From contig CACHDJ010000003.1 of the NCBI GenBank assembly GCA_902578525.1, forward strand, positions 1 through 64,000: a DNA stretch of 64,000 bases, written 5' to 3'. Source of the DNA: an uncultured Pelagibacteraceae bacterium. Its GTDB lineage: Bacteria; Pseudomonadota; Alphaproteobacteria; Pelagibacterales; Pelagibacteraceae. A program made the position numbers and the translations under genes. The notes below the pieces were generated by a model. The model had not been told where the DNA came from. It saw only the letters and a list, made by a program, of their open reading frames with translations, and did not search any database. Below are positions 8,867 through 19,565 of this stretch, in pieces (the stretch's first letter is position 1; each line of letters opens with the position of its first letter).

Positions 8867-10018
8867 GTGAATTTTAAACTTAAAGATCTTGGCCCACAAT
8901 TAATTACAGTTTTAGCTGTTGTTCTAGTTTTTGGTTTTTTTACATATAACGCTCAAGTTAATATGGAAAATAGAGGTATTGATTTTGGTTACGGATTTTT
9001 ATCTCAAGAGTCATCATTTGATGTACAGTTTTCTTTAATAGAATATGATGGATCTCATTCTTATTTTAGAGCGTATTTAGTTGGTTTATTAAATACTATA
9101 CTTGTTTCTGTAATTGGAATTATTCTTGCAACTATTCTTGGGGTAATAGTTGGAATAGCAAGATTATCTCCTAATTATTTAATAAATAAATTTGCAGCTT
9201 TTTATGTAGAATTTTTTAGAAATATACCATTACTTTTACAAATTTTTTTTTGGTATTTTGCTGCTTTAAGAGCTTTACCTCTCCCTCAAGATGCCGAACC
9301 TATGTTTGGAATTTCATTTTTAACAATTAAAGGCTTATTTGTTCCTGCTTTTATTTGGCAAAATTTTAATATTTTTTTTTACTCAATAGTCGCTGCAATT
9401 ATTGCAATAATTGTTATTCGTATTCATGCAAAAAAAGTACAAGAGACTCAAGGCAAACAAACACCAGTTTTATTAATATCAATAGGTTTATTATTAATCC
9501 TACCTCTTTTAAGTTTTTTAATTGGAGGAGTAAGATTAGAATTTGAAGTTCCTGTATTAAAACAACTTGCTACTACATCATTTATTTATGAAGGAGGAGT
9601 AAGCTTGCCGCCAGAATTAATTGCCTTAGCGTTATCATTGTCTTTATATACAGCAACTTTTATAGCAGAATGTGTTAGAGCAGGAATTCAAGGCGTTGGA
9701 AAAGGTCAAAAAGAGGCGGCAGCATCAATTGGTCTTACACCAAATCAAGTACTTAAACTTGTAATAATGCCCCAAGCTCTTAGAATAATAATTCCACCTA
9801 CAACTAATCAATATCTAAATCTTACTAAAAATTCCTCGTTAGCTGCAGCAATAGCTTATCCTGATTTAGTATTAGTTTTCGCAGGAACAGCTTTAATGCA
9901 AACTGGTAAGGCGATTGAAATTGTTTCCATAACAATGTTCACTTATTTATCATTAAGTATTTCAATTTCAATATTGATGAATTGGTATAACAAAAAAATA
10001 GCAATACAGGAAAAATAG
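8867..10018 (+). CDS. aapQ: General L-amino acid ABC transporter, permease AapQ
   Basis: One of two membrane permeases of the amino acid importer. The 383-residue protein starts at GTG; no in-frame ATG lies close upstream, and the protein begins MNFKLKDLG. It has the large His/Glu/Pro-type permease architecture with an N-terminal membrane helix, and an inserted loop region between helices after IFFYSIV. The ABC-contacting EAA loop is EAAASIGLTPNQVLKLVIMPQALRIIIPP near residues 285-313. FVEFFRNIPLLLQ-like sequence (here YVEFFRNIPLLLQIFFWY) is characteristic of this family. The stop codon shares a base with the GTG of aapM. Confidence 0.93.
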   Translation: MNFKLKDLGPQLITVLAVVLVFGFFTYNAQVNMENRGIDFGYGFLSQESSFDVQFSLIEYDGSHSYFRAYLVGLLNTILVSVIGIILATILGVIVGIARLSPNYLINKFAAFYVEFFRNIPLLLQIFFWYFAALRALPLPQDAEPMFGISFLTIKGLFVPAFIWQNFNIFFYSIVAAIIAIIVIRIHAKKVQETQGKQTPVLLISIGLLLILPLLSFLIGGVRLEFEVPVLKQLATTSFIYEGGVSLPPELIALALSLSLYTATFIAECVRAGIQGVGKGQKEAAASIGLTPNQVLKLVIMPQALRIIIPPTTNQYLNLTKNSSLAAAIAYPDLVLVFAGTALMQTGKAIEIVSITMFTYLSLSISISILMNWYNKKIAIQEK

Positions 10019-11460
10019 TGTCAAAAATCAATTTTTTAAAACCTGATAAGTCTAATCTTTACACTTTTTTGTATTTAGGCACTTTTTTGTTTTTTGTTAG
10101 TGTTTTAGATGTTCTTTTAAATTCTTTTTTTAGTTTAAACATAACGGGTTTCTTGCCTGATTTCTTAAGTTTTTTATTACCATTAATAATTGGTTTTATT
10201 GGACTTTATTTCATTAGGATTGAGTTAAGTGGAATTAAACAATTAGATTTATTAAATAAGCATATTAATACTAATAATTTTAATGCTGTATTATCTTTAT
10301 TAATAATATTTATAATTCTTAAATCTATTCCACCTATATTAAACTGGTTTTTTGTTGAGGCTAGTTTTGCGGGTGATTCAAAAGATGTTTGCACAGGTTC
10401 AGGAGCTTGTTGGACTTATATAAAGGTTTGGATGAGGAGATTTATGTATGGGATGTATCCAAATGGAGAGCAATGGAGAATTAATTTATCTTTTATAGCT
10501 TTAGCTTTACTTGGATCAGTTGGATATTTCGCAACTGATAGATTTAAGAAATACTTAACACTTTATTATGTTGTAATATATCCATTTATAGCATTTTTAT
10601 TTATTTTTTTCTTTATTTCTGGTGGACCAGTATTTTTTGATTTTTCTTATGGAATAATTGCTGCAATTTTATCAATTATAATTGGATTTTTTATACCTAA
10701 TAAATTTAAGTTTTATTATTTTTTAATTGTCCCATTTGGTCTTTATATTTTATTAAAATATTTTATTTTTTATGAAGAGTTGATTGAACTTGGAAAATTA
10801 GATGGACTAAATTGGGTAGAAACTGGTGCTTGGGGCGGATTATCACTTACATTCATAATTTCTTTTTTCTGTTTAATTTTTTGTTTTCCAATCGGAATGG
10901 CCTTTGCACTTGGTAGAAGATCTGGATTCCCTTTAATTAGATATATATCAATAGGCTTTATTGAATTTTGGAGAGGCGTACCGCTAATTACAGTATTATT
11001 CATGTCAGCTGTAATGTTTCCCATGTTTTTACCAGCGGATTTTTTTATAGATAAATTAGTAAGATGTATAATAGCTATTTCTTTATTTGAAGCAGCCTAT
11101 GTTGCTGAAGTTATTAGAGGAGGTCTACAAGCTCTTCCTAGAGGTCAATACGAGGCAGCAAAGTCATTAGGAATGGGATACTGGAGAATGCATATATTTG
11201 TAATTTTACCTCAAGCTTTAAAACTAGTTATACCAGGAATAGCCAATACATTTTTAGCGTTAGTTAAAGATACTCCATTAATCTTTGTAGTTGGTTTATT
11301 GGAAATAGTAGGAATGCTTAATTTAGCCAAAACTAATCCAGAATGGTTAGGATTTGCTATGGAAGGCTACGTGTTTGCAGCAATAATTTTCTGGATTATT
11401 TGTTATGCAATGAGTAAATATAGTTATAATTTAGAAGAAAAATACAAAACAGATCGATAG
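10018..11460 (+). CDS. aapM: General L-amino acid ABC transporter, permease AapM
   Basis: Second membrane permease of the importer, 480 residues. It starts at a GTG overlapping the aapQ stop by one base. Many transmembrane helices are visible, more than in AapQ, which explains its greater length. The ABC-contacting loop reads YEAAKSLGMGYWRMHIFVILPQALKLVIPG at about residues 378-407. The block FIEFWRGVPLITVLFM mirrors the equivalent block of AapQ. Translational coupling to aapQ, and the aapP gene 6 bases downstream, indicate a single operon. Together AapQ and AapM form the heterodimeric channel energised by AapP. Confidence 0.93.
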   Translation: MSKINFLKPDKSNLYTFLYLGTFLFFVSVLDVLLNSFFSLNITGFLPDFLSFLLPLIIGFIGLYFIRIELSGIKQLDLLNKHINTNNFNAVLSLLIIFIILKSIPPILNWFFVEASFAGDSKDVCTGSGACWTYIKVWMRRFMYGMYPNGEQWRINLSFIALALLGSVGYFATDRFKKYLTLYYVVIYPFIAFLFIFFFISGGPVFFDFSYGIIAAILSIIIGFFIPNKFKFYYFLIVPFGLYILLKYFIFYEELIELGKLDGLNWVETGAWGGLSLTFIISFFCLIFCFPIGMAFALGRRSGFPLIRYISIGFIEFWRGVPLITVLFMSAVMFPMFLPADFFIDKLVRCIIAISLFEAAYVAEVIRGGLQALPRGQYEAAKSLGMGYWRMHIFVILPQALKLVIPGIANTFLALVKDTPLIFVVGLLEIVGMLNLAKTNPEWLGFAMEGYVFAAIIFWIICYAMSKYSYNLEEKYKTDR

Positions 11461-11466
11461 TTAACT

Positions 11467-12201
11467 ATGTCAGATAATATAATTCAAATAAACAATGTTA
11501 ATAAATGGTTTGGTGATTTCCAAGTTTTAAAAGAAATAAATTTAGAAGTTAAACCAAAACAAAAAATTGTTGTTTGTGGTCCATCTGGTTCAGGTAAGTC
11601 TACTTTAATAAGATGTATAAATAGATTAGAAGAACATCAAGAAGGAGATATAATTGTTGATGGCAATACTCTTACTGAAGATACGAAAAATATAGAACAA
11701 ATAAGATCTGAGGTAGGAATGGTATTTCAACAATTTAATTTATTTCCTCATTTATCAGTCTTAGATAATTGCACACTAGCACCAATATGGGTTAAAAAAT
11801 TACCTAAAAAAGAAGCAGAACAATTAGCCCTAGAACATTTAGAAAGAGTTCAAATTTTAGATCAAGCACAAAAATATCCAGGTCAACTATCAGGAGGTCA
11901 ACAACAAAGAGTAGCAATTGCTAGAGCTTTGTGTATGAAGCCAAAAATAATGTTATTTGACGAACCTACATCTGCTTTAGATCCCGAAATGATTAAAGAA
12001 GTGCTTGATGTTATGGTTAATTTAGCAAAAGAGGGAATGACAATGATTGTAGTTACTCATGAAATGGGGTTTGCTAAGGAAGTAGCAGATCAAATGATAT
12101 TTATGGATGAGGGAATGATAGTAGAAAAAGCTGATACTAAGGAATTTTTTGCTAACCCAAAGAGCGATAGGACCAAACTTTTTCTAAGCCAGATACTATA
12201 G
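11467..12201 (+). CDS. aapP: General L-amino acid ABC transporter, ATPase AapP
   Basis: Cytoplasmic ATP-binding subunit that powers the AapJQM importer. The 244-residue sequence has all ABC signatures: Walker [11 protein letters not shown] near residue 38, Q-loop [16 protein letters not shown] near 92, signature [15 protein letters not shown] near 139, Walker [15 protein letters not shown] near 163, and the switch His in VVTHEMGF near 197. It resembles the GlnQ/AapP polar amino acid family throughout. It ends the aap operon. The 160 bases after it, up to the XRE gene, hold no coding region or convincing terminator. Confidence 0.95.
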   Translation: MSDNIIQINNVNKWFGDFQVLKEINLEVKPKQKIVVCGPSGSGKSTLIRCINRLEEHQEGDIIVDGNTLTEDTKNIEQIRSEVGMVFQQFNLFPHLSVLDNCTLAPIWVKKLPKKEAEQLALEHLERVQILDQAQKYPGQLSGGQQQRVAIARALCMKPKIMLFDEPTSALDPEMIKEVLDVMVNLAKEGMTMIVVTHEMGFAKEVADQMIFMDEGMIVEKADTKEFFANPKSDRTKLFLSQIL

Positions 12202-12361
12202 TCAATATAAAATTCAAGGAATTTTTCTCAAATTAGGCCTTAAGTATTGCTTGACATATTTTCTGTATAACAGCCTTTTCCTAAAAAAATAAATAAAAAT
12301 ATAGTTGCAGTAGGTATTAAAAACTAGTTGAATAGCATTTAAAAATTTAAGAGGGGTCTTA

Positions 12362-12733
12362 ATGGAAGATAATTTTAACAAGCATCTAGGCAATAAGCTT
12401 AAGCTTAGAAGGTTAGCTTTAGGGTTAACACAAACAAAAGTTGCAAAAGCAATCAACGTTACTTTCCAACAAATTCAAAAATACGAAAAAGGAACTAATG
12501 GAGTAAGTTCAATAAGATTATTGCAACTCTCAAATTACTTAAAGGTACCAATTAATTATTTTTTTGAAGATTTTTCAGAATACCTTGTTAACTTGGAAAA
12601 ATCTCAAGAAGGTCATATGAATGTGAATTATAATTTTTTAACAAAGGTTTATTCAGAATTAAATGCTGATCAAAAATTAAAGTTTAATAAATCTTTACAA
12701 CTTATAAATAATTCAAATTTAAAAGTAGGATAA
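12362..12733 (+). CDS. XRE-family transcriptional regulator
   Basis: A 123-residue DNA-binding protein with an N-terminal Cro/C1-type helix-turn-helix (about residues 8-65): KLRRLALGLTQTKVAKAI, then VTFQQIQKYEKGTNGVSSI and LKVPINYFFED. The C-terminal half has no recognisable sensor domain and may serve for dimerisation. AAGAGGGGT is a good ribosome-binding site just ahead of the ATG. It follows the aap operon after 160 bases and precedes the convergent tRNA-Asn gene. Similar short XRE regulators are widespread in Alphaproteobacteria, but I do not recognise a specific characterised orthologue, and its target genes are unknown. Confidence 0.85.
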   Translation: MEDNFNKHLGNKLKLRRLALGLTQTKVAKAINVTFQQIQKYEKGTNGVSSIRLLQLSNYLKVPINYFFEDFSEYLVNLEKSQEGHMNVNYNFLTKVYSELNADQKLKFNKSLQLINNSNLKVG

Positions 12734-12740
12734 ATAATTT

Positions 12741-12816
12741 TGGCTCCTCGGGCAGGACTCGAACCTGCGACCAATTGATTAACAGTCAACTGCTCTACCA
12801 ACTGAGCTACCGAGGA
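12741..12816 (-). tRNA. tRNA-Asn (anticodon GTT)
   Basis: 76 bases with encoded CCA on the minus strand. The acceptor TCCTCGG pairs with CCGAGGA, followed by discriminator G and CCA. The anticodon arm GTTGA-CTGTTAA-TCAAT gives GTT. The T arm contains GGTTCGAGTCC. It lies 49 bases downstream of tRNA-Cys on the same strand and is probably co-transcribed with it. Confidence 0.97.
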
Positions 12817-12865
12817 ATATAAAAAACTCAACTTACTTTTTTTTTTAACTAAAACAAGATTTTTT

Positions 12866-12939
12866 TGGAGGCAACGCCCGGAATCGAACCGGGATACAAG
12901 GATTTGCAATCCTCTGCGTAACCATTCCGCCACGTTGCC
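12866..12939 (-). tRNA. tRNA-Cys (anticodon GCA)
   Basis: 74 bases with encoded CCA on the minus strand. The acceptor GGCAACG pairs with CGTTGCC, followed by discriminator T and CCA. The anticodon loop TTGCAAA carries GCA. The T arm reads CCGGTTCGATTCCGG. It lies upstream of tRNA-Asn in the same orientation. Confidence 0.97.
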
Positions 12940-13060
12940 ATGAGTTTTAGTAGATAGCTACAATGAGTTTTATATTAAATTTTTGTAATTAGTCTATTAA
13001 ATAACGTTCTAATTTGATTATTGTTAATTTAGATTATTAAATTATAAACTACTTACACCA

Positions 13061-15688
13061 ATGAATAGTGATAAATATATACATTCTGAAGTAGAAGATA
13101 ATATTTATTCTTATTGGGAAAAAAATAGATTATTCAAACCTAAAAAAAACTCCAAGAAATTCTCGATTGTAATTCCTCCTCCTAATGTAACTGGAAGTTT
13201 ACATATGGGACACGCACTAAATAATTCAATTCAAGATCTTTTAGTTCGTTATTATCGAATGAATAATTATGAAACTCTGTGGCAACCCGGAACAGATCAT
13301 GCTGGAATAGCCACTCAAGCACTTGTTGAAAAAAAACTTGAAGAAGAGAATTTAAATAAAAATGATTTAGGTAGAGAAAAATTTATAGAAAAAGTGTGGG
13401 AATGGAAAAATCAATATGGGGATATTATAATTAATCAGCTTAAAAAACTTGGGTGCTCTTGTGATTGGTCTAGAAACGCTTTTACAATGGATGAAAATCT
13501 CTCAAAGTCAGTAGTTAAAGTTTTTGTTGAATTACATAAAAAAAAATTAATTTATAAAGCAGAAAAACTAGTTAATTGGGACACAGTTTTAAAAACAGCA
13601 ATATCTGATCTAGAGGTTGATCAAAGGGAGATGAATTCAAAAATTTACTATATTAGATACCCAATAGATAATTCTTCTGATTTTATAACTATTGCAACTA
13701 CAAGACCTGAGACAATGCTTGGAGATACGGCTATTGCGGTTAATCCAAAGGATAAAAGATTTAAAAAGTATGTGGGTAAAACTGTCACTATCCCGATAGT
13801 AGGTAGAAAGATAAAAATCATTAAAGATAATTATGCAGATCCTGAACAAGGAACTGGTGCATTAAAAATTACACCTGCACATGATTTTAATGATTATGAT
13901 GTTGGACAAAGAAATAAGCTAGATATAATAAATGTGTTTACTGAAGATGGTAAAATAAATAATAACGCTCCAGCTGATTATGTCGGATTAGATAGATTTG
14001 AAGCACGTAAAAAAATTTTAAACGAGTTAAAAGTAAAAAATTTTTTTGTTAAAGAAGAAAATATTAAAAATAAAGTACCATACGGAGATAGATCAAATTC
14101 AGTTATTGAACCTTTTTTAACAGAGCAATGGTTCGTGAATGCAAAAAAATTATCTATTAAAGCTAAACAAATAGTTAAATCAAAAAAAACAAATTTCTTT
14201 CCTGAAAATTGGTCAAAGACTTATTTTCAATGGATGAATAATATTGAGCCTTGGTGTATTTCTAGGCAACTTTGGTGGGGTCATCAAATACCAGCTTGGT
14301 ATGGGCCTAACAAAAAAATATTCGTTGCAACAAATGAATTAGATGCAAAAAAACAAGCTAAAAAATTTTATAAAAAAGATGTAAAAATTGTCAGGGATCC
14401 TGATGTTTTGGATACATGGTTTTCATCTGGATTATGGCCATTTGCAACATTAGGTTGGCCTGATAAAAAAGATTTTGTTAAAAAATTTTATCCGACAACG
14501 GTTTTAGTTACAGGTTTTGATATTATTTTCTTTTGGGTAGCGAGAATGATGATGTTTGGAATGGAATTTTTAAACAAAGAACCTTTTAAAGATATTTATG
14601 TTCATGCTTTAGTTAGAGATGAAAAAGGACAAAAAATGTCAAAGTCAAAAGGAAACGTAATTGATCCATTAGATTTAATCGAAAAGTACAGCGCGGATGC
14701 TTTAAGATTTACTCTTCTTTCAATGGCCTCACCTGGAACAGATGTTAAACTTTCAGAAGATAGAGTTAAAGGATATAGAAATTTTTTAAATAAACTATGG
14801 AATGCCAATAATTTCTTAATTACCAATAAATGTGATTTTAATAAAACAGATAAAATTCCTAAAACTTCACTAAATATTAATAAATGGATTTATTCAGAAC
14901 TAATTCAAACAAAAGATAAAATTGAAAAAAATCTTAAAGATTATCGATTTGATGAAGCAGCTAAAAATGCCTATCAGTTTGCTTGGCACTCTTATTGTGA
15001 CTGGTACATTGAGCTTTCAAAAACTATTCTGTTTTCAGACGATGAAAGATCTAAAAATGAGGTAAAAGAAGTATCAGCTTATATATTTAAACAAATACTT
15101 GTTATTCTTCATCCATTTATTCCATTTGTTACAGAGAAAATCTGGTTAAAAAATAAATTTGATAAATCAGATAAGAATTTTCTCATGTATGCTAATTGGC
15201 CATCAGGAAAATCTAAGAAAGATCAATCTATGAAAGACGTAGAAAGTATCATCAATGTTATTTCTGAGCTTAGATCCTTTAAAAATGAACTAAATGTGAG
15301 CCCAGGTTCATTTATTGATATTTCAATTAATAAAATCACTAAAAAAAATAAAACTCTAATGACCAATAATGAAATCATTCTCAAAAAGCTTGGTCGTATC
15401 AATAATTTCTATGATAAAGACCAAGAAAAGCCATCCGCTACATTGGTTATATCTGGCGACATATTTAAGATATATTTTGATGAGAATGTAGATTTAAATC
15501 TAATAAAAGAAAACTTAGTTAAAAGACAGAATAAATATCAAGAAGAAATGGATAAAATATCTCAACGATTATCTAATAAAGGTTTTACTGATAGAGCTCC
15601 AAAAAATATTGTTGAACAAGAAAAAACTAACTATAGTAATTTAAAAAATGATATCAAAAAAATATCGTTAACAATTGAAAGTTTATAA
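13061..15688 (+). CDS. valS: Valyl-tRNA synthetase
   Basis: Class I aminoacyl-tRNA synthetase charging tRNA-Val, 875 residues. The HIGH motif appears as [14 protein letters not shown] near residue 38, and the KMSKS loop as [14 protein letters not shown] near 525. The editing domain contains [15 protein letters not shown] near 210 and [16 protein letters not shown] near 268. The [18 protein letters not shown] block is typical of Ile/Val/Leu enzymes. The C-terminal 65 residues form the charged coiled coil expected of ValRS. Its stop overlaps the ilvD start (TAATG), so the synthetase is translationally coupled to a valine-biosynthesis enzyme. Confidence 0.97.
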   Translation: MNSDKYIHSEVEDNIYSYWEKNRLFKPKKNSKKFSIVIPPPNVTGSLHMGHALNNSIQDLLVRYYRMNNYETLWQPGTDHAGIATQALVEKKLEEENLNKNDLGREKFIEKVWEWKNQYGDIIINQLKKLGCSCDWSRNAFTMDENLSKSVVKVFVELHKKKLIYKAEKLVNWDTVLKTAISDLEVDQREMNSKIYYIRYPIDNSSDFITIATTRPETMLGDTAIAVNPKDKRFKKYVGKTVTIPIVGRKIKIIKDNYADPEQGTGALKITPAHDFNDYDVGQRNKLDIINVFTEDGKINNNAPADYVGLDRFEARKKILNELKVKNFFVKEENIKNKVPYGDRSNSVIEPFLTEQWFVNAKKLSIKAKQIVKSKKTNFFPENWSKTYFQWMNNIEPWCISRQLWWGHQIPAWYGPNKKIFVATNELDAKKQAKKFYKKDVKIVRDPDVLDTWFSSGLWPFATLGWPDKKDFVKKFYPTTVLVTGFDIIFFWVARMMMFGMEFLNKEPFKDIYVHALVRDEKGQKMSKSKGNVIDPLDLIEKYSADALRFTLLSMASPGTDVKLSEDRVKGYRNFLNKLWNANNFLITNKCDFNKTDKIPKTSLNINKWIYSELIQTKDKIEKNLKDYRFDEAAKNAYQFAWHSYCDWYIELSKTILFSDDERSKNEVKEVSAYIFKQILVILHPFIPFVTEKIWLKNKFDKSDKNFLMYANWPSGKSKKDQSMKDVESIINVISELRSFKNELNVSPGSFIDISINKITKKNKTLMTNNEIILKKLGRINNFYDKDQEKPSATLVISGDIFKIYFDENVDLNLIKENLVKRQNKYQEEMDKISQRLSNKGFTDRAPKNIVEQEKTNYSNLKNDIKKISLTIESL

Positions 15689-17406
15689 TGCGGAAGTTTA
15701 ATAAGAAGAAATTACCCAGCAGACATACATCTTTAGGAGCTGATAGAGCTCCTCATCGTTCTTTTTATTATGCAATGGGTGAGACGGAAAAGGATGTATC
15801 AAAACCATTTATAGGAGTTGTATCGACATGGAATGAAGCAGCGCCATGTAATATTGCTTTAATGAGACAAGCTCAGTCAGTTAAGAAGGGTGTTCGAGCA
15901 TCAGGAGGAACTCCAAGAGAATTTTGTACAATTACTGTAACAGATGGTATTGCAATGGGCCATGAAGGAATGAAATCCTCATTAATTTCAAGAGAGGTAA
16001 TAGCAGATAGTGCTGAATTAACTGTAAGAGGACATTGTTATGACGCATTAGTAGGTATTGCAGGTTGTGATAAATCTTTACCTGGATTAATGATGTCGAT
16101 GGTACGTTTAAACGTACCAAGTGTATTTATTTATGGAGGATCAATACTTCCAGGAAAATATAAAGGTAAAGATGTAACCGTAGTAGATGTTTTTGAAGCA
16201 GTTGGAAAACATTCATCAGGACAGATGACAGCAAAAGAATTAAGAAAATTAGAATTAGTTGCATGTCCGAGTGCGGGTGCATGTGGTGGTCAATTTACTG
16301 CAAATACAATGGCCTGTGTATCAGAAGCTATTGGTTTAGCTTTACCTTATTCAGCAGGAACACCAGCTCCTTATGAAGAAAGAGATAAGTATGCAAAATT
16401 AAGTGGTAAAATGGTAATGGAATTATTAGCTAAAAGAATTAAACCAAGAGATATCGTTACAAAAAAAGCATTAGAAAATGCTGCAACAATAGTTGCTGCA
16501 ACTGGTGGTTCAACAAACGCAGCATTACATTTACCAGCAATTGCAAATGAAGCTGGAATTAAATTTGATTTAATGGATGTTGCAAAAATATTTAAAAGAA
16601 CACCTTATCTTGCTGATTTAAAACCAGGTGGAAAATATGTTGCAAAAGATATGTGGTTAGCAGGTGGTGTACCAATGTTATTAAAAACTCTTTACGACGG
16701 TGGTTATATTCACGGTGATTGTATGACAGTGACTGGCAAAACCATGAAAGAAAATTTAAAAGGAATTAAGTTTAATCCAAAACAAAAAGTTTTAAGAGCT
16801 TATAATAGACCGTTGTCACCTGATGGAGGTGTTGTTGGATTAAAAGGTAATTTAGCTCCAGAAGGTGGAATTGTTAAAATTGCGGGACTAAAAAAATTAC
16901 AATTTACTGGAAGAGCAAGATGTTTTGATAATGAAGAAAGCGCAATGAAAGCAGTTCAAAGTAGAAAATATAAAGATGGTGATGTGATTATTATTAGATA
17001 TGAAGGTCCAGTAGGGGGACCAGGTATGAGAGAGATGCTTTCAACAACGGGTGCAATTTATGGACAAGGTAAAGGAGAGAAGGTTGCTTTAATTACAGAT
17101 GGAAGATTTTCAGGAGCAACTAGAGGCTTTTGTGTAGGTCATGTAGGTCCAGAAGCTGCATTAGGTGGACCTATTGCACTTTTACGTAACGGAGATGTAA
17201 TTGATATTGATGCTAAAAAAGGAACTATTAATGTTCGATTAACCAGAGCTCAATTAGCTTCAAGAAAAAGAAAATGGAAGGCAAGAAAATCTGATTTTGG
17301 ATCAGGTACACTTTGGAAATACGCTCAAACAGTTGGACCTGCTTATTTAGGAGCACCAACTCATCCAGGTAAGAAAAAAGAAGTTAAGGATTATTCTAAA
17401 ATTTAA
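15688..17406 (+). CDS. ilvD: Dihydroxy-acid dehydratase
   Basis: Iron-sulfur enzyme of branched-chain amino acid synthesis that dehydrates 2,3-dihydroxy-isovalerate and its isoleucine counterpart to the 2-keto acids. In 572 residues it shows the cluster-binding cysteines in [13 protein letters not shown] (about 51), [14 protein letters not shown] (about 125) and [16 protein letters not shown] (about 195-208). The C-terminal block [20 protein letters not shown] is also present. The start overlaps the valS stop and the end overlaps the start of the mannose-1-phosphate guanylyltransferase gene (TAATG). Co-location with valS links synthesis and use of valine. Related sugar-acid dehydratases of the same family are an alternative, but this gene matches IlvD proper better. 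Confidence 0.92.
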   Translation: MRKFNKKKLPSRHTSLGADRAPHRSFYYAMGETEKDVSKPFIGVVSTWNEAAPCNIALMRQAQSVKKGVRASGGTPREFCTITVTDGIAMGHEGMKSSLISREVIADSAELTVRGHCYDALVGIAGCDKSLPGLMMSMVRLNVPSVFIYGGSILPGKYKGKDVTVVDVFEAVGKHSSGQMTAKELRKLELVACPSAGACGGQFTANTMACVSEAIGLALPYSAGTPAPYEERDKYAKLSGKMVMELLAKRIKPRDIVTKKALENAATIVAATGGSTNAALHLPAIANEAGIKFDLMDVAKIFKRTPYLADLKPGGKYVAKDMWLAGGVPMLLKTLYDGGYIHGDCMTVTGKTMKENLKGIKFNPKQKVLRAYNRPLSPDGGVVGLKGNLAPEGGIVKIAGLKKLQFTGRARCFDNEESAMKAVQSRKYKDGDVIIIRYEGPVGGPGMREMLSTTGAIYGQGKGEKVALITDGRFSGATRGFCVGHVGPEAALGGPIALLRNGDVIDIDAKKGTINVRLTRAQLASRKRKWKARKSDFGSGTLWKYAQTVGPAYLGAPTHPGKKKEVKDYSKI

Positions 17407-18596
17407 TGAAAATTTGCCCAGTCATTTTATGTGGTGGAGCAGGAACTAGACTTTGGAAAAAAACTAAAAAGCATCAAGCAAAACAGTTTATCGATTTTGG
17501 TAATTGGACTTTATTAGGTAAAACTCTTGAGAGAGTTAAAGCCTCTATATTTGATGCACCAATTATAAGCACTAATGCAAAATATTTAGGACAAGTAAAA
17601 CAACACCTCAAAAAACACAAAATAAGAAAATTTAAGATAGTTTTAGAACCAGCTAAAAGAAACACAGCACCAGCCATATTAAGTACAGCATTAATAAAGG
17701 ATATTCCAGACGAACAACCTTTAATGTTCTTAGCTGCTGATCATTTGATAGAGAAGGTTGGTTTATTCAATAAAGCTATTAAAAAAAATCAAAAGAAACT
17801 CACTCAAAATAATATCTTTATATTTGGGATTAAACCCACAATGCCTTCCAGTGAATTTGGTTATTTTTTAACAAAAAATATCAAAGTAACTAAATTTATA
17901 GAAAAACCCAAAGAAGTAAAAGCAAGACAAATAATTAGCAAAAAAGGTTATTGGAATTCAGGAATGTTTTATTTGAGAAAAGACTCAATCATCAATAATT
18001 TTAAAAAATATCAACCGAATATTTATCGAAATTGTAGTAAAGCCGTTTCAAAAGCAAAATATAAAAGTAATGTTTATTATTTAAACAAACAAGCATTCAC
18101 CAAAGCAACAGCTAAGTCTTTTGACTATGCAATATTAGAAAAAACTAAAGATATAAATGCGATCAAATTAGATATTCCTTGGTCTGACTTAGGTTCCTGG
18201 AAAGAAATCTGTAAAATGTACGGACGAAATAAAAGACATTATTATAAAAAGAAGAATGTATTTCATAGACCTTGGGGTAGTTATGTAAATTTATTTAATG
18301 GTAAGGAATTCTTAATTAAAGAATTATATGTAAAACCAAAAGGTATATTAAGTCTTCAAAAACATCATCATAGAGCTGAACACTGGGTAGTAACCCAAGG
18401 TAAACCTAAAATTACGTTAGATAAAAAATATTTTACCATGAAACCTGATGAAACTATTTTTATACCATTAGGTGCAATCCATAGAATAGAAAACCCATAT
18501 AAAAAACCAGTAAAAATAATTGAAGCACAAGTAGGCTCAATTTTAAAAGAAACTGATATAGTTAGATACCAAGATATTTATGGAAGAATAAAATAA
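17406..18596 (+). CDS. manC: Mannose-1-phosphate guanylyltransferase / mannose-6-phosphate isomerase type II
   Basis: Makes GDP-mannose from GTP and mannose 1-phosphate for surface polysaccharide or glycoconjugate synthesis. The nucleotidyltransferase half has CGGAGTRLWKKTKKHQAKQF near residue 9 and a second conserved block VTKFIEKPKEVKA near 160. The C-terminal 100 residues are a cupin isomerase domain with HRPWGSY, LSLQKHHHRAEHWVV (metal ligands) and FIPLGAIHRIENP. At 396 residues it is shorter than typical ManC/AlgA (about 470), with the deletion in the middle region. It is coupled to ilvD by TAATG and converges on the lipid kinase gene with no gap. GDP-mannose-using partners are not in the window. 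Whether both activities survive cannot be judged. Confidence 0.85.
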   Translation: MKICPVILCGGAGTRLWKKTKKHQAKQFIDFGNWTLLGKTLERVKASIFDAPIISTNAKYLGQVKQHLKKHKIRKFKIVLEPAKRNTAPAILSTALIKDIPDEQPLMFLAADHLIEKVGLFNKAIKKNQKKLTQNNIFIFGIKPTMPSSEFGYFLTKNIKVTKFIEKPKEVKARQIISKKGYWNSGMFYLRKDSIINNFKKYQPNIYRNCSKAVSKAKYKSNVYYLNKQAFTKATAKSFDYAILEKTKDINAIKLDIPWSDLGSWKEICKMYGRNKRHYYKKKNVFHRPWGSYVNLFNGKEFLIKELYVKPKGILSLQKHHHRAEHWVVTQGKPKITLDKKYFTMKPDETIFIPLGAIHRIENPYKKPVKIIEAQVGSILKETDIVRYQDIYGRIK

Positions 18597-19481
18597 TTAT
18601 TTTACAAGAAAATTCACTTTTTTATTTGATAGATTTAAATGAATTTTTTTATATGAACCAAAATTATCTCCATCAATTTGAACAGGTATCAAATCATTTC
18701 CATCAATTGTAATGTTTTGTGCATAAGTAGTAATAACATTTTTATTTTTACTTAAATCACCATTAAGAATTATTAAAAAAATTGAATATAATAAACTAAT
18801 CCTAGTCAAATCTTTAAATATATAGGTGACTAATTTCTCTTCAAAAATATTTGTTTTATTTATTTTATGATGTCCAGCGTAATATTTGGTATTTGAAGAT
18901 AATATCCAGTCTGCTTGATAAAATTGACCATCAAAAGTGACATTTAACTTTTTATTATTCATAAACAAGAAATATTGAAAACCTTTGATACCAAATATAA
19001 TTTTACCTAGAATCTTTTTAATTTTTGAATTAATTGAATGAACAATTTTTGCATCCCATCCTATACCAGCCATTAAAAAGAAATAATTATCGTTAATTTT
19101 TACAAGATTAGAGGATTTATAATTATTAGAAACCAACACATTTACTATATCATCAACTTTTTTATTCATTGATAATTCAGCTTGAAGCAAATTTGCAGTG
19201 CCAGCAGGAATATAACCTATGGCAAAATCGTCTTTAAAATCAAAATTATTTTTAATTAATTCATTAATTGCAAAAGAAACTGAACCATCACCACCAGCTA
19301 CTATTAGTCGATCATAATTTTTTTGATTAAAATTTTTGAAAATTTTCTTAGCTTGATTTATTGTTTTTGTTTCAAAGTAGTCTACAGAAATATTCTCTTT
19401 TAACTTAGATAAAATCCTATTTATGAATATAGATTTTCTTCCAGAGGAAGAATTCAAATTATAAATCAAACAACATAACAT
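18597..19481 (-). CDS. Diacylglycerol kinase family lipid kinase
   Basis: A 294-residue soluble lipid kinase of the DAGK catalytic / YegS family, which phosphorylates diacylglycerol or a similar lipid with ATP. The signature VAGGDGSVSFAINELI is at about residues 61-76, and GYIPAGTANLLQAEL at about 92-106. The C-terminal half is the usual beta-sandwich (VTFDGQFYQADWILSSN...). It is divergent from plcP across 98 bases, and its upstream region holds a minus-strand PhoB-like box. Next to PlcP, which releases diacylglycerol from phospholipids, a DAG kinase would return part of that diacylglycerol to phosphatidic acid. That role is inference from context. Confidence 0.85.
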   Translation of the reverse strand: MLCCLIYNLNSSSGRKSIFINRILSKLKENISVDYFETKTINQAKKIFKNFNQKNYDRLIVAGGDGSVSFAINELIKNNFDFKDDFAIGYIPAGTANLLQAELSMNKKVDDIVNVLVSNNYKSSNLVKINDNYFFLMAGIGWDAKIVHSINSKIKKILGKIIFGIKGFQYFLFMNNKKLNVTFDGQFYQADWILSSNTKYYAGHHKINKTNIFEEKLVTYIFKDLTRISLLYSIFLIILNGDLSKNKNVITTYAQNITIDGNDLIPVQIDGDNFGSYKKIHLNLSNKKVNFLVK

Positions 19482-19500
19482 AATTAATCCTTAAAAAATT

Positions 19501-19518
19501 TTTAACAAATTTGTAACA
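19501..19518 (+). promoter_or_regulatory. Putative PhoB box for plcP-agt
   Basis: TTTAACA at 19501 and TGTAACA at 19512 are direct 7-mers exactly 11 bases apart, the spacing of PhoB half-sites. A weak -10-like AATAAA follows at 19528. Orientation points to plcP. The same 7-mers recur upstream of pstS. AT-richness raises the chance level. Confidence 0.6.
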
Positions 19519-19547
19519 TTCAAATGAAATAAAAAGTACATGATTCG

Positions 19548-19565
19548 TGTTACAGTTGTATTAAA
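19548..19565 (-). promoter_or_regulatory. Putative PhoB box for the diacylglycerol kinase gene
   Basis: On the minus strand, TTTAATA (19565-19559) and TGTAACA (19554-19548) are 11 bases apart. A TACTTT hexamer lies 9 bases further, a plausible -10. It would drive the lipid kinase gene, divergent from the plcP box in the same 98-base gap. Confidence 0.5.

Noticed and set aside
12251-12271. TTGACA followed by TATAAC as a promoter for the XRE gene
   Set aside because: The spacer is only 9 bases, far from 16-18, and no -10 lies at the right distance.
12214-12456. 80-residue minus-strand ORF ahead of and inside the XRE gene
   Set aside because: It overlaps the well-supported regulator start, has no family features and no ribosome-binding site.
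12670-12933. 87-residue minus-strand ORF across tRNA-Asn and tRNA-Cys (MAEWLRRG...)
   Set aside because: It is the translation of two tRNA genes; such phantom products are a known artefact and have no ribosome-binding site.
13061-17406. T-box or attenuator riboswitch ahead of valS-ilvD
   Set aside because: The 120 bases before valS show no specifier hairpin, leader peptide or terminator, and the genes overlap directly.
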